Assembly: GCA_017430925.1 (NCBI GenBank)
Contig: JAFRMA010000017.1
Span: 1-51,232, forward strand
Length of the DNA: 51,232 nucleotides
Reading direction: 5' to 3'
Source: Solobacterium sp.
GTDB lineage: Bacteria; Bacillota_I; Bacilli_A; Erysipelotrichales; Erysipelotrichaceae
A program made the position numbers and the translations under genes. The first letter of the stretch is position 1. Each line of letters starts with the position of its first letter. Under the pieces are notes generated by a model. It searched no databases. It was given only the letters and a program-made list of their open reading frames with translations, and had not been told where the DNA came from. This document shows positions 43,153 through 51,058 of this stretch, one piece after another.

Positions 43153-43446
43153 TTATCTGTAGACCAGCAGAAGATATATCAAAACGGCAGTACATCCCGA
43201 GATAAACTCTGTCAGAGGATAGATCCGGGGTATGCGGTAACCGCAGAAATGACAGTACCCACGGCACAGAAAATAACCGAGAACCGGGATCAGTTCCATG
43301 ACTGACAGGATCCTTCCGCAGCCTTCGCAATGACTTCGCTGAATCTCTTTCCGGGTATTTCTTTCCCGGACACACAGGATAAAGGAAACGGAAGAACTCC
43401 CGAGGAAAAAGACCAGGATCAGGCGCAGAAAATCTGTGGTTCTCAT
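43153..43446 (-). CDS. Prepilin peptidase N-terminal domain only (truncated)
   Basis: 97 aa from ATG 43446, with no Shine-Dalgarno; the start is uncertain. After one membrane helix it carries the cytoplasmic zinc domain of prepilin peptidases: a CEGCGR pair, ILSVMELIPVLGYFLCRG, a CHFCGYRI pair and YPLTEFISG. The family continues with the A24 aspartic protease helices (GxGD), which are absent; the frame stops after one more hydrophobic segment. It may be a remnant or a free-standing domain. No pilin genes are nearby. Confidence 0.75.
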   Translation of the reverse strand: MRTTDFLRLILVFFLGSSSVSFILCVRERNTRKEIQRSHCEGCGRILSVMELIPVLGYFLCRGYCHFCGYRIPRIYPLTEFISGCTAVLIYLLLVYR

Positions 43447-43465
43447 ACTATTCTTATTACAGAAA

Positions 43466-43495
43466 AAGACAAAACTCCCTAAATTGAAGTATAAT
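43466..43495 (+). promoter_or_regulatory. plsY promoter
   Basis: -35 AAGACA (43466-43471), 18-nt spacer, -10 TATAAT (43490-43495). It overlaps the 5' part of the divergent prepilin-peptidase-like gene. Confidence 0.6.
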
Positions 43496-43519
43496 AATTT
43501 CATTGACGAGGGTATGACT

Positions 43520-44125
43520 ATGCGTATTTTACTGGCGGTTATTATCAGTTATCTGTTTGGATCAGTGCCCTGGGCATTGGTTATCGGCAAGGTATTTTAC
43601 AAAACAGATGTCCGTAAGGCAGGATCAGGGAATCTCGGTGCCAGCAACGCCGGACGTGTATTGGGAAAGAAAGCCGGAATCAGCGTAACGATTCTGGATG
43701 CGTTAAAAGCGTTTCTGTCCATGTTGATTGCGTCGGTCATTGCGCCGGAAGCCATCCTCTATGCCGGACTTGCATGTTGTATCGGACATTGTTTCCCCAT
43801 CTTTGCCGGATTTAAAGGAGGCAAAGCCGTAGCTACTTCCTACGGTTACCTGTTGGGGATCACGGTATTACTGACTAAGCATTATTTCGGGGAGTTACTG
43901 CTGCCTGTATTATGCTTCTTTGTTGTCCTGTATTTGGGGAAGATGGTATCCCTGGCCAGTATCTTATCCCTGTTATGCGCGGTGATCATGACTTTCTTCT
44001 TCCATGAACCGATGCCGATCCGGATCTGTTTATTCCTTCTCTGGCTGTTTGTGACCTATCGTCACCGCAGTAATCTGGAGCGTATCCGCAATGGTACAGA
44101 GAATAAGATCAAGTGGATGGGTTAG
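43520..44125 (+). CDS. plsY: Acyl-phosphate:glycerol-3-phosphate acyltransferase
   Basis: 201 aa integral membrane enzyme that starts phospholipid synthesis by making lysophosphatidate. The ATG at 43520 is chosen over 43514 because GAGGG stands at better spacing. Motifs: SYLFGSVPWALVIGK, the GSGNLGASNAGRVLGKKAG loop, GHCFPIFAGFKGGKAVATS and a last helix with YRHRSNLERIRNGTENK. Divergent from parE-parC, as yneS is next to parE in Bacillus. Confidence 0.96.
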   Translation: MRILLAVIISYLFGSVPWALVIGKVFYKTDVRKAGSGNLGASNAGRVLGKKAGISVTILDALKAFLSMLIASVIAPEAILYAGLACCIGHCFPIFAGFKGGKAVATSYGYLLGITVLLTKHYFGELLLPVLCFFVVLYLGKMVSLASILSLLCAVIMTFFFHEPMPIRICLFLLWLFVTYRHRSNLERIRNGTENKIKWMG

Positions 44126-44145
44126 TCTTACCGGTAAATACATAA

Positions 44146-44181
44146 TAAAAACCGCAGTTCATGATGAGCTGCGGTCTTTTC
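44146..44181. terminator. Bidirectional terminator between plsY and the aminopeptidase gene
   Basis: ACCGCAG (44151-44157) and CTGCGGT (44169-44175) form the stem; A-rich and T-rich flanks serve both directions. Confidence 0.85.
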
Positions 44182-44182
44182 A

Positions 44183-45547
44183 TTACTGAATCTTTGCCAG
44201 GAAGGCTTTGTATGCGCGGTAGCCTTCGTAGACATCTGCCTTGGATACAACTTCACTCGGCGCGTGCATGTTCTGTACAGGAATACCGGCGTCGATGACA
44301 TCCATGTTCAGGTTGGCCAGGATATAGGCAATCGTTCCGCCTCCTCCGACATCTACAGCACCTAATTCACAGGTCTGGAACGTGATCTTGGCATCATCCA
44401 TGACCTTGCGGATCTCGGCGATATATTCCGGGTTGGCATCGTTGGAGCCGCCCTTTCCGCGGGAACCGGTAAACTTCATGAAGACGATACCGCCGCCGAA
44501 GTATGCGCTGTTCTTCGGGTCATTGACTTCCGGATAGTTCGGATCCAGAGCGTTGGATACATCACTGGATAACATCTTGGAGTTGGTGAAGGTTTCATTG
44601 ACTTCAACCAGAGAGGTTACTCCCTGCAGGGCGAGGAGCTTTGTGACAACCATCTCAAACCAGCGTGACTGCATGCCTGTAGCGCCTACAGAGCCGATTT
44701 CTTCTTTATCTACGAGAATACAGCAGGAAGTACGTTCCACTTCTTCTGTTTCCAGAATTGCCCGTAATGACGTATACGCGCATACTCTGTCGTCATGACC
44801 GTAACCCATGATCATGGAACGGTCCAGGCCGTAATCTCTTGGTTCATCAGCCGGTACTACTTCGATTTCCGCGGAAAGGAAGTCATCCTCTTCAATATCG
44901 TACTGGTCCTTGAACCACTTCAGGAGATATGCCTTTACCGGATCTTTCTCTGTCTTCGCAAGCGGACGGGAACCCGCCAGAACATCCAGTTTTTCTCCCT
45001 CTACGACGTTGGACGCAGGTTTTTTCATCTGTTCAGCAGCCAGGTGGATGAGCAGATCACTGATACCGACAACCGGATCACTGTCTTTTTCACCGATACA
45101 TACTTCGACAACTGTACCATCTTTCTTTACCACAACACCATGTAAGGCCATCGGTCTGGCAACCCACTGATACTTCTTGATACCGCCGTAATAATGCGTA
45201 TCCAGAAGCACAAGTCCATCTTTCTCATAGACAGGATGCTGCTTCAGATCAAGACGCGGTGAATCAATATGCGCGCCAAGGATATTCATTCCTTCAGTCA
45301 GCGGCTTCTTACCAATCACAAACAAGCAGAGATTCTTCTTCCGGTTTACGGCATACACCTTATCTCCTGCCGATAGCTTCTTTACCGTATCCAGTTTCTT
45401 GAATCCGGCTTTAACTGCCAGTTTCTCTGCCTCGGTGACAAATTCACGTTCTGTTTTCGTGCTTCCGAGGAATTTGCGGTAATCTTCACCAAAGGCAAAT
45501 AACTTCTTTTCCTCTTTCGCTGTTAGTTTTTCCCAAACTGTTTTCAT
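44183..45547 (-). CDS. M18-family zinc aminopeptidase
   Basis: 454 aa, cytoplasmic aminopeptidase that trims N-terminal, often acidic, residues from peptides. Metal and catalytic blocks of the M18/M42 fold: LGAHIDSPRLDLK (His, Asp), GYGHDDRVCAYT (Asp), VDKEEIGSVGATG (Glu pair), SSDVSNALDP, GKGGSNDANPE and the final MHAPSEVVSKADV (His). It ends the amidohydrolase-hflX-aminopeptidase transcript and overlaps hflX by 4 nt. Confidence 0.93.
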   Translation of the reverse strand: MKTVWEKLTAKEEKKLFAFGEDYRKFLGSTKTEREFVTEAEKLAVKAGFKKLDTVKKLSAGDKVYAVNRKKNLCLFVIGKKPLTEGMNILGAHIDSPRLDLKQHPVYEKDGLVLLDTHYYGGIKKYQWVARPMALHGVVVKKDGTVVEVCIGEKDSDPVVGISDLLIHLAAEQMKKPASNVVEGEKLDVLAGSRPLAKTEKDPVKAYLLKWFKDQYDIEEDDFLSAEIEVVPADEPRDYGLDRSMIMGYGHDDRVCAYTSLRAILETEEVERTSCCILVDKEEIGSVGATGMQSRWFEMVVTKLLALQGVTSLVEVNETFTNSKMLSSDVSNALDPNYPEVNDPKNSAYFGGGIVFMKFTGSRGKGGSNDANPEYIAEIRKVMDDAKITFQTCELGAVDVGGGGTIAYILANLNMDVIDAGIPVQNMHAPSEVVSKADVYEGYRAYKAFLAKIQ

Positions 45548-46803
45548 TGTATTCCTTCTTTCTTGTTCCGCCGGTATGACCTGTACGGACGCAGATAATC
45601 CATCGGTCCGCAGATCCGCACATAAACTCCTTCTTCGTTTTCTTCCAGCGTTTCTATACGGAGTACTGACCGGCTTTTATTCAACATGCCTATTTTAGCA
45701 TACGGCAGGAAACAGGTCATCTCTTCTTCCGCAGGATACAGGACTTTTGTGATCTGCGCCATCAATTCATCAATTCCCTCTCCGGTAAGACAGGAGATAG
45801 GCATTCCGAATAACCCGTCCGCAGAATCCAGAAGATCGATCTTGTTGTATACGGTAAGTACAGGCAGATGATCCGCCTGGATATGTTTCAGGGTTTCCAG
45901 GGTGATTTCTTCTTTCTGGCGGTATGCCGGGTCGGAAGCGTCCACCACATTGAGCAGCAGATCTGCCTCGGAAGCGGCTGACAACGTTGTGCGGAAAGAC
46001 TCAATCAGTTCATGCGGAAGTCTCGAGACAAAACCTACCGTATCATAGAGTAGGAACTCTCTTGAATGATACCTCAGTCTTCGCACACTGGTGTCCAGTG
46101 TCGCAAACAACATATCCTTCTCTTCCACCTGCCGTTTAGCCAGACCGTTTCTCTTTAACATCTGGTTCATCAGAGAACTCTTACCGCTGTTGGTGTAACC
46201 GACCAGCGCTACTCTGCGGATCACCGATTTCTGACGTCGTTCCTGGGCTCTGCGGTGATCTTTTTCGACCGCGGATAATTCTTTCTTCAGCTGGCGGATA
46301 CGGTTTTCCACCTGCCGGTGTACCAGCGTACTGCGCATTTCACCGGAACCGCGGTTGGCCACACTGCCTCCGCGCTGATGACTTTCGGTTTCATTGGTCT
46401 CTGTAATTGTGGATAAGGAGTGCTGCAGAGAGGCAATCTCTACTTGTAGTTTGGCTTCTCTGGTACGTGCTCTGGTTTCAAAGATATGCAGGATCAACGA
46501 AGTTCTGTCCATGACCCGGATCTCCAGAAGTTCACTCAGGCGGTGAGTCACTGCCGGCGGTACCGGACTGCAGAACAAAACCAGATCCGCGTCCAGAGCC
46601 TTGATCATATTCCGCAGTTCTTCCACTTTCCCGGAACGAAAACCGGTATCCGGATGAAGGGAACGGGCCTGCTGACTGATTTCACCGATGACTTCAATTC
46701 CTGCGGCAGCGCATAATTCCCTGCACTCCTGCAGATAATATTCATCGTATTCCCGGATATCTTTGTATATGTACGCGAGGATGGCTTTTGAACTATTCTC
46801 CAT
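45544..46803 (-). CDS. hflX: Ribosome-associated GTPase HflX
   Basis: 419 aa. HflX splits stalled 70S ribosomes. The N-terminal HflX domain has the DTGFRSGKVEELRNM and RVMDRTSLILHIFETRA blocks; a coiled coil follows. The Gly-rich hinge, usually a GxRGPGE motif, reads NRGSGEM. G motifs: GYTNSGKSSLMN, ATLDTSVRRL, YDTVGFVSRLPHELIESF and YNKIDLLD. C-terminal small domain. Its start overlaps the amidohydrolase by 11 nt. Confidence 0.95.
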   Translation of the reverse strand: MENSSKAILAYIYKDIREYDEYYLQECRELCAAAGIEVIGEISQQARSLHPDTGFRSGKVEELRNMIKALDADLVLFCSPVPPAVTHRLSELLEIRVMDRTSLILHIFETRARTREAKLQVEIASLQHSLSTITETNETESHQRGGSVANRGSGEMRSTLVHRQVENRIRQLKKELSAVEKDHRRAQERRQKSVIRRVALVGYTNSGKSSLMNQMLKRNGLAKRQVEEKDMLFATLDTSVRRLRYHSREFLLYDTVGFVSRLPHELIESFRTTLSAASEADLLLNVVDASDPAYRQKEEITLETLKHIQADHLPVLTVYNKIDLLDSADGLFGMPISCLTGEGIDELMAQITKVLYPAEEEMTCFLPYAKIGMLNKSRSVLRIETLEENEEGVYVRICGPMDYLRPYRSYRRNKKEGIQ

Positions 46804-48355
46804 AGACGATCTTTCCGCCGCTTACGGTCATCAGGATCTTTGTGCTGAGAATCTCCTCTACGGGGATCTTCGTCAGATTCTTATCCATGACGGCAAAATC
46901 CGCAAGCATACCGGCTTTGATTTCTCCCAGTTCATCTCCTCTTCCCATCAGTCTGGCGCCGTTGACCGTATAGGAAGCGATCGCTTCATCCACGGTAAGA
47001 CACTCTGCCGGATTCATCGTATCTCCGGTGGTTGTGGAACGCCGGGTAACTGCCAGATAAATCCCTCTCAGTGCATCCGGAATGGTTACCGGAGCGTCTG
47101 ATCCGTTTCCGGCAAGAACATGATGGAATAACGTACGGTACGGATAACTGCTTGCAGCTAATTTCTCATCCACCCTCTGCGGCAGTATCTGCGCGTCATC
47201 ATCAACAAACAGTGACTGGAAATAACAATCCAGATTCATATCGATGACTTTCTGAACCTGATCCTGGCGCATGATCTGGCAGTGAACGATACCGTAATGG
47301 AGCGGATTGCCCGGAAGTACGTATTTTTCAAAAGTATTCAGTACCTGGTCCAGCGTACGGTCACCAATAGCGTGGCAGATTGCCGGCATATTGTACTGAT
47401 TTGCGAGTTGTACATACGTATCCAGATCTTCATCTTCGTAGATCAGGATGCCCTTTTCCCCCGGATGATCCGGATAATCGTTTGTCATCGCAGCTGTTTC
47501 CGCGCCGAGGGAGCCGTCACAGATCATCTTCAGCGGGCCAATCTGGAAGTAGTCATCTCCGACTCCGGTGGTATATCCTTCATCCAGGAACGATGCCAGA
47601 TCCTGCGGACTTTCAAATTCGCACTGTTCACTTACACGTACATTGAGTTTGCCCTGGTAGGACAGCTGAATGAACGCGTCTGTGACCATCTTCCAGTCCT
47701 TGACGACAGAGACATAATCATCCGAACAGCAGGAAGTGATACCAAAGCGGTTCAGTTCTCCTGCCGCCAGCATGATCCACTCTTTCAGTGTATTCATGTC
47801 AATATTGCCATAGGCTCCCTTAACCAGTCCCAAAGCACTCTCATCCAGGAATCCGTGTTCGAAATCGATCTTTCCGCCTTCTACAGTTGTCGTTTCATCG
47901 ATTCCTGCCAGTTCCAGAGCTTTGGAGTTTACACTCATCACATGACCGCAGGTACGGGTGACCGCAATCGGGAGATCTCCGGAGATTTCATCCAGCATCT
48001 GCCTGGTCGGCCGTACAGGGACATCAAAATACTCTTCGTTATAGCCGCGGGCGATGATCCAGCCGCTGTGCACGGTTTCTGCTTTGCGGCGGATCCGTTC
48101 CAGCAATTCCTCAATGGACTTGCACTGGTACAACTGTACGCCGTTCTTGAATGATCCCAGACCTGCCAGGTGCAGATGGGTATCAATAAATCCCGGGGTT
48201 ACGAATGATCCGTGAAGATCGATGATTTCTGTATCTTTGTCTGTTTCTGCCAGCACTTTTTCGGTTGTGCCGGTAAGTACGATTTGTTCATCTTCCGTAA
48301 GAAATGCAGTATCTTCTGTATTCCAGATTTCTGCGTTGATCCACGCTTTGCGCAT
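46793..48355 (-). CDS. YtcJ-like metal-dependent amidohydrolase
   Basis: 520 aa, amidohydrolase_3 family. Metal ligands: VTPGFIDTHLHLAGLG (HxH) near residue 60, then ICDGSLGAETAAM, the HAIGDRTLDQVL motif (His) and the closing NGSDAPVT (Asp). The C-terminal beta domain GRGDELGEIKAGMLADFAVMD is typical. Substrate unknown; such enzymes deacylate small amides or carbamates. Its AGTTGAGG ribosome-binding site lies in one arm of an inverted repeat. Confidence 0.9.
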   Translation of the reverse strand: MRKAWINAEIWNTEDTAFLTEDEQIVLTGTTEKVLAETDKDTEIIDLHGSFVTPGFIDTHLHLAGLGSFKNGVQLYQCKSIEELLERIRRKAETVHSGWIIARGYNEEYFDVPVRPTRQMLDEISGDLPIAVTRTCGHVMSVNSKALELAGIDETTTVEGGKIDFEHGFLDESALGLVKGAYGNIDMNTLKEWIMLAAGELNRFGITSCCSDDYVSVVKDWKMVTDAFIQLSYQGKLNVRVSEQCEFESPQDLASFLDEGYTTGVGDDYFQIGPLKMICDGSLGAETAAMTNDYPDHPGEKGILIYEDEDLDTYVQLANQYNMPAICHAIGDRTLDQVLNTFEKYVLPGNPLHYGIVHCQIMRQDQVQKVIDMNLDCYFQSLFVDDDAQILPQRVDEKLAASSYPYRTLFHHVLAGNGSDAPVTIPDALRGIYLAVTRRSTTTGDTMNPAECLTVDEAIASYTVNGARLMGRGDELGEIKAGMLADFAVMDKNLTKIPVEEILSTKILMTVSGGKIVYGE

Positions 48356-48361
48356 AAGAAA

Positions 48362-48400
48362 ACCTCAACTTCCTGCATACAGTATAACAGTAGTTGAGGT
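48362..48400 (-). promoter_or_regulatory. Inverted repeat combining terminator, promoter and RBS
   Basis: ACCTCAACT and AGTTGAGGT (9-bp arms, 48400-48392 and 48370-48362) flank a 21-nt loop. The second arm is the amidohydrolase ribosome-binding site and is followed by TTTTCTT; a TATACT -10 box (48386-48381) sits in the loop. A transcript coming from the lipoprotein gene can form the hairpin (termination or blocked translation), whereas one starting in the loop cannot. Confidence 0.6.
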
Positions 48401-48418
48401 AATTTGTATTCCGCTGTG

Positions 48419-48967
48419 TCATTCTTCACCATGGATGAGACAAAGATCCACGTTTTGTATATCCAGGTCTTCTTCCGCGGAAATCGGATCCTTATCTGTT
48501 CCGTGCAGGGTCAGCTTACCGCTGCCGTCAATACGAAGATCATCTACACTGTAGATTACAGCATCTTCACCGGATTCGTCTTTTCCCTGTGTACCAAGGA
48601 CGGAAGATGTCCCGTAAGGAACCGTAATGATCGTCCGGTCAGAGTTCTCCACCGTGATCACAGGACCTTCTTCCGCCGATAATCCGGTATTCTCCAGGAT
48701 CAGGTGTACTTCTCCGTCTTTTTCGGAATTCACGATGATTCTGGCATGGTTATTCTTTCCGCTGATCGTATAGGTGCCTGGAGAACTGATCATCACCGAA
48801 GAATTGATATACTGTACTCCCCTGCCGCTGCAGGTTACACCATCTTCGCTGAAACAAACGCTTGCGGTATTCCGGGTTGGCTGATCTATAGATATCTCCT
48901 GAGCGGTACCTGCGCACCCGCAGAGCAGACACAGACTTACTCCGGCTATACAGGTGAGCACACGCAT
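48419..48967 (-). CDS. Short lipoprotein of the Cthe_2159-like carbohydrate-binding family
   Basis: 182 aa. Lipoprotein signal with lipobox LCGC (Cys18). The mature part is beta-rich, with SSPGTYTISGKNNHARIIVNS, VHLILENTGLSAEEGPVITV and GSGKLTLHG, the pattern of the calcium and polygalacturonate-binding Cthe_2159 beta-helix family. Family members are usually 350-650 aa; this one stops after about four coils (CLIHGEE), so it is probably shortened at the C terminus, although no disrupted continuation is seen downstream. It follows DUF4956 by 8 nt. Confidence 0.78.
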   Translation of the reverse strand: MRVLTCIAGVSLCLLCGCAGTAQEISIDQPTRNTASVCFSEDGVTCSGRGVQYINSSVMISSPGTYTISGKNNHARIIVNSEKDGEVHLILENTGLSAEEGPVITVENSDRTIITVPYGTSSVLGTQGKDESGEDAVIYSVDDLRIDGSGKLTLHGTDKDPISAEEDLDIQNVDLCLIHGEE

Positions 48968-48975
48968 GATCTCAC

Positions 48976-49650
48976 CTACAATTCTGCCGGTGCTGTTCCG
49001 GCCAGAGATGACTGGATCGAGAGATTGCCGTTGCGGATCCTGAGTTCGTCAATCATTTCTTTTTCCTTCGCGGGATCCTGCAGATATACTTCATACGTCA
49101 GCTGATACATGGCGCCGAGATTGATCGTCTTGACACTGTTCAACTTACATGACTTTGTATATTTCCTGAATACATCTTCAAACACCTGTACATAGTCCAG
49201 ATCTTCCGGAATCGTGATCCGCAGAGAACGGTACGCGGGATTATCGTTGAGGAAACCGGTTTTGGACAGTACCACTCCGGCTAAAATCACCAGAATCGTA
49301 AAGAACAGCGCATAGGTGATGAATCCTGTGCCTGTCGCAAGTCCTACCGCCATGGCCATGAAGATCACTGCGATATCCGAAGCCTTGCCGGGCATGGATC
49401 TGAATCTGACCAGGGAGAAACTGCCTGCTACAGCTACGCCTACACCGAGATTTCCGTTGACCAGGAAGATCACGGACATCACCAGGACCGGGATGATCAC
49501 CAAAGTGATTGAGAACCCCTTACTTGTATGTGTACATTGACGATATGCCAGGGCAATTAATAAGCCGCATACCAGACTTGTCCCAAAGCATAACAACATT
49601 TCCTGTATCGTTACCGAATTGACGGTTCCTGTTAAAATTGAATTAAACAT
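48976..49650 (-). CDS. DUF4956 membrane protein
   Basis: 224 aa. Four hydrophobic helices in residues 15-132, with GVGVAVAGSFSLVRFRSMPGKASDIAVIF-type conserved loop (key pattern SLVRFRS-PGKA) between helices 2 and 3, then a soluble alpha/beta domain (RSLRITIPEDLDYVQVFEDV onward). DUF4956 proteins are regularly encoded with VTC-type polyphosphate polymerases and are thought to form the membrane channel part of that system; the function is not proven. It overlaps the polymerase gene by 19 nt. Confidence 0.88.
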   Translation of the reverse strand: MFNSILTGTVNSVTIQEMLLCFGTSLVCGLLIALAYRQCTHTSKGFSITLVIIPVLVMSVIFLVNGNLGVGVAVAGSFSLVRFRSMPGKASDIAVIFMAMAVGLATGTGFITYALFFTILVILAGVVLSKTGFLNDNPAYRSLRITIPEDLDYVQVFEDVFRKYTKSCKLNSVKTINLGAMYQLTYEVYLQDPAKEKEMIDELRIRNGNLSIQSSLAGTAPAEL

Positions 49651-50393
49651 GTGTTTCCCTCCATTTCTGTCACTTCACTGACTCTGCTTGTGCCCGTATA
49701 CGGGTGATAATTCTGTCTTGTATAGATCGCTCCGTATTTTGAGAAGGAGCTCCGGTAGATCTTCATTTCCGTGAGAATATTACTTAACCATACCGGATAC
49801 CTTCCGGATACCTTGATTTCCAGCAATACCGCGTCTTCTTCCAGCAGTAATTGTTCCGTACCGTTTTCCAGAAGACTCAGATCCTCACACCGGTAACGGA
49901 TATTGGTATCCAATGTTACTCTGATATCCTGTTCCTGAATACCGGAATAAGCTCTGCGGTCATACGAGATATACAACTTTCTCTCCGGATGATACCGGCT
50001 GAGCATATATCCGATTTCCTTTGTGATCTGGTTCTGCGTCTCCGGCAGGATTCCCTGATCCAAGAATGCCTGTGCCTGCTCATACGGCAGCGCGATTCTT
50101 CGTTTATAGACGATTCCCTTGTATTTCTTCTTGATTTCCGCAAATACCGGCGTATCCGGATCCGGATCACCGTAGCTCCTCATCCTGAGTTTTTCCTTGT
50201 ATACCGGTTGTCCCAGAGAACGGATGATCAGAAGATTATCCGGTGTATCGTAGTAGATATTATGCAGGTTATACTGCGGATAGAGATCATCTTTCAGGAA
50301 TGGTTCAGCCAGTTCCTGGAACTTCTCTGCTTCATACCGGGTGATCAGATATTTATGTTCTGTCCTGCAGAAGTTGTCTGTATACTTTTCCAT
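49632..50393 (-). CDS. VTC-domain polyphosphate polymerase
   Basis: 253 aa, a stand-alone VTC catalytic tunnel (CYTH-like). Basic tunnel residues and acidic metal ligands appear as expected: RTEHKYLITRYEA, NIYYDTPDN, YKEKLRMRSYGD, FAEIKKKYKGIVYKRRIALP, YISYDRRAYSG, RVTLDTNIRYRCE, LLEIKVSGRYPVWLS and FSKYGAIYTR. Expected to make polyphosphate from ATP, probably delivered to the DUF4956 membrane partner. RBS GGAGGAAAACACGG. First gene of the three-gene operon. Confidence 0.9.
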   Translation of the reverse strand: MEKYTDNFCRTEHKYLITRYEAEKFQELAEPFLKDDLYPQYNLHNIYYDTPDNLLIIRSLGQPVYKEKLRMRSYGDPDPDTPVFAEIKKKYKGIVYKRRIALPYEQAQAFLDQGILPETQNQITKEIGYMLSRYHPERKLYISYDRRAYSGIQEQDIRVTLDTNIRYRCEDLSLLENGTEQLLLEEDAVLLEIKVSGRYPVWLSNILTEMKIYRSSFSKYGAIYTRQNYHPYTGTSRVSEVTEMEGNTCLIQF

Positions 50394-50589
50394 CCGTGTT
50401 TTCCTCCATGGCTAAAAGAATATATGGGAAATCTGACAATAAAAAGGTAGTTATGTGAACTTTATCTGAAGAATACAGATTTATTGAGTATTATTTGGAT
50501 ATTTGTGTTTTGAGGACAGATCGTCAAGGCTGGTTTGATTATATACAGAAATTCAGTTGTAATTTGTGTATATTCAGGGGAATTAAATC
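50394..50589. other. Non-coding stretch upstream of the polymerase gene
   Basis: AT-rich, no convincing gene on either strand. A weak TTGATT, 17 nt, TGTAAT promoter can be placed on the plus strand before the antitoxin remnant; the polymerase promoter on the minus strand is not clear. Confidence 0.5.
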
Positions 50590-50759
50590 ATGCCCAAAAT
50601 ACATTCCAGTGCGGATTTACGGAATAACTATAATGATATTTCTCATTTTTGTCATCCGCAGGGTCTGTCTTCATTCCCAAAAACGGATTGGATGATAAGG
50701 TTACACATACAATAAAATTATTGCCTGGCATTGTATTTACAAAAAGCAGACAGTTTTAA
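50590..50759 (+). pseudogene. Phd/YefM-type antitoxin remnant
   Basis: ATG at 50590 with AGGGG upstream begins MPKIHSSADLRNNYNDISHF and then CHPQG, the well-known N terminus of Phd/YefM antitoxins (SADLRNNYNEIS). The frame then shifts: about residue 27 the expected continuation VFIPKNGLDD appears in the -1 frame from 50667 and runs to a stop at 50759, losing family resemblance after that. No toxin gene is recognisable downstream. So a toxin-antitoxin locus appears to have decayed here. Confidence 0.75.
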
Positions 50760-50989
50760 GAAATCGATATCACTGTATCTGCGAAAGGTTCTGCTTCAGA
50801 ATCGTTATCGTTGAAATCGGCAGCTCTGAGATTGATTCTGTCCATTTTCCCCCTTTTTCGCATAAGAAAATATCCTTCTGAATCCTGTGGTGAATATATG
50901 ATTTATCATAATCAAACAGCGAATCGCAGTTGGCATGGATGATAATACGGCTTTAAGGGACAGAAGGCAAACAGATAATTTGTTACATT
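50760..50989. other. AT-rich intergenic region without recognisable gene
   Basis: Both strands have only short frames of atypical composition. It may contain degraded remains of the toxin partner, but no conserved toxin motif is legible. Confidence 0.5.
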
Positions 50990-51018
50990 TTGGAAGAGTT
51001 TGTAAAAAAATTATATAT
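50990..51018 (+). promoter_or_regulatory. Possible promoter of the glycosyltransferase gene
   Basis: -35 TTGGAA (50990-50995), 17-nt spacer, -10 ATATAT (51013-51018) within TTATATATG; about 35 nt of A-rich leader follow, with AAGGTG before the ATG. Confidence 0.45.
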
Positions 51019-51058
51019 GTTAAATAAAACATAAAGTTAAGTGCTTTTGCTAAGGTGT

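Noticed and set aside
41735..43375. parE called a plain pseudogene, or a start far upstream at 43375
   Set aside because: Both halves are fully conserved, the operon partner parC is intact and the product should be essential. The upstream extension overlaps the prepilin-peptidase-like gene in another frame and lacks a ribosome-binding site, while ATG 43108 has one.
50805..51032. 75-residue minus-strand reading frame
   Set aside because: It has no ribosome-binding site, unnatural composition and no family resemblance, and it overlaps the probable promoter of the glycosyltransferase.
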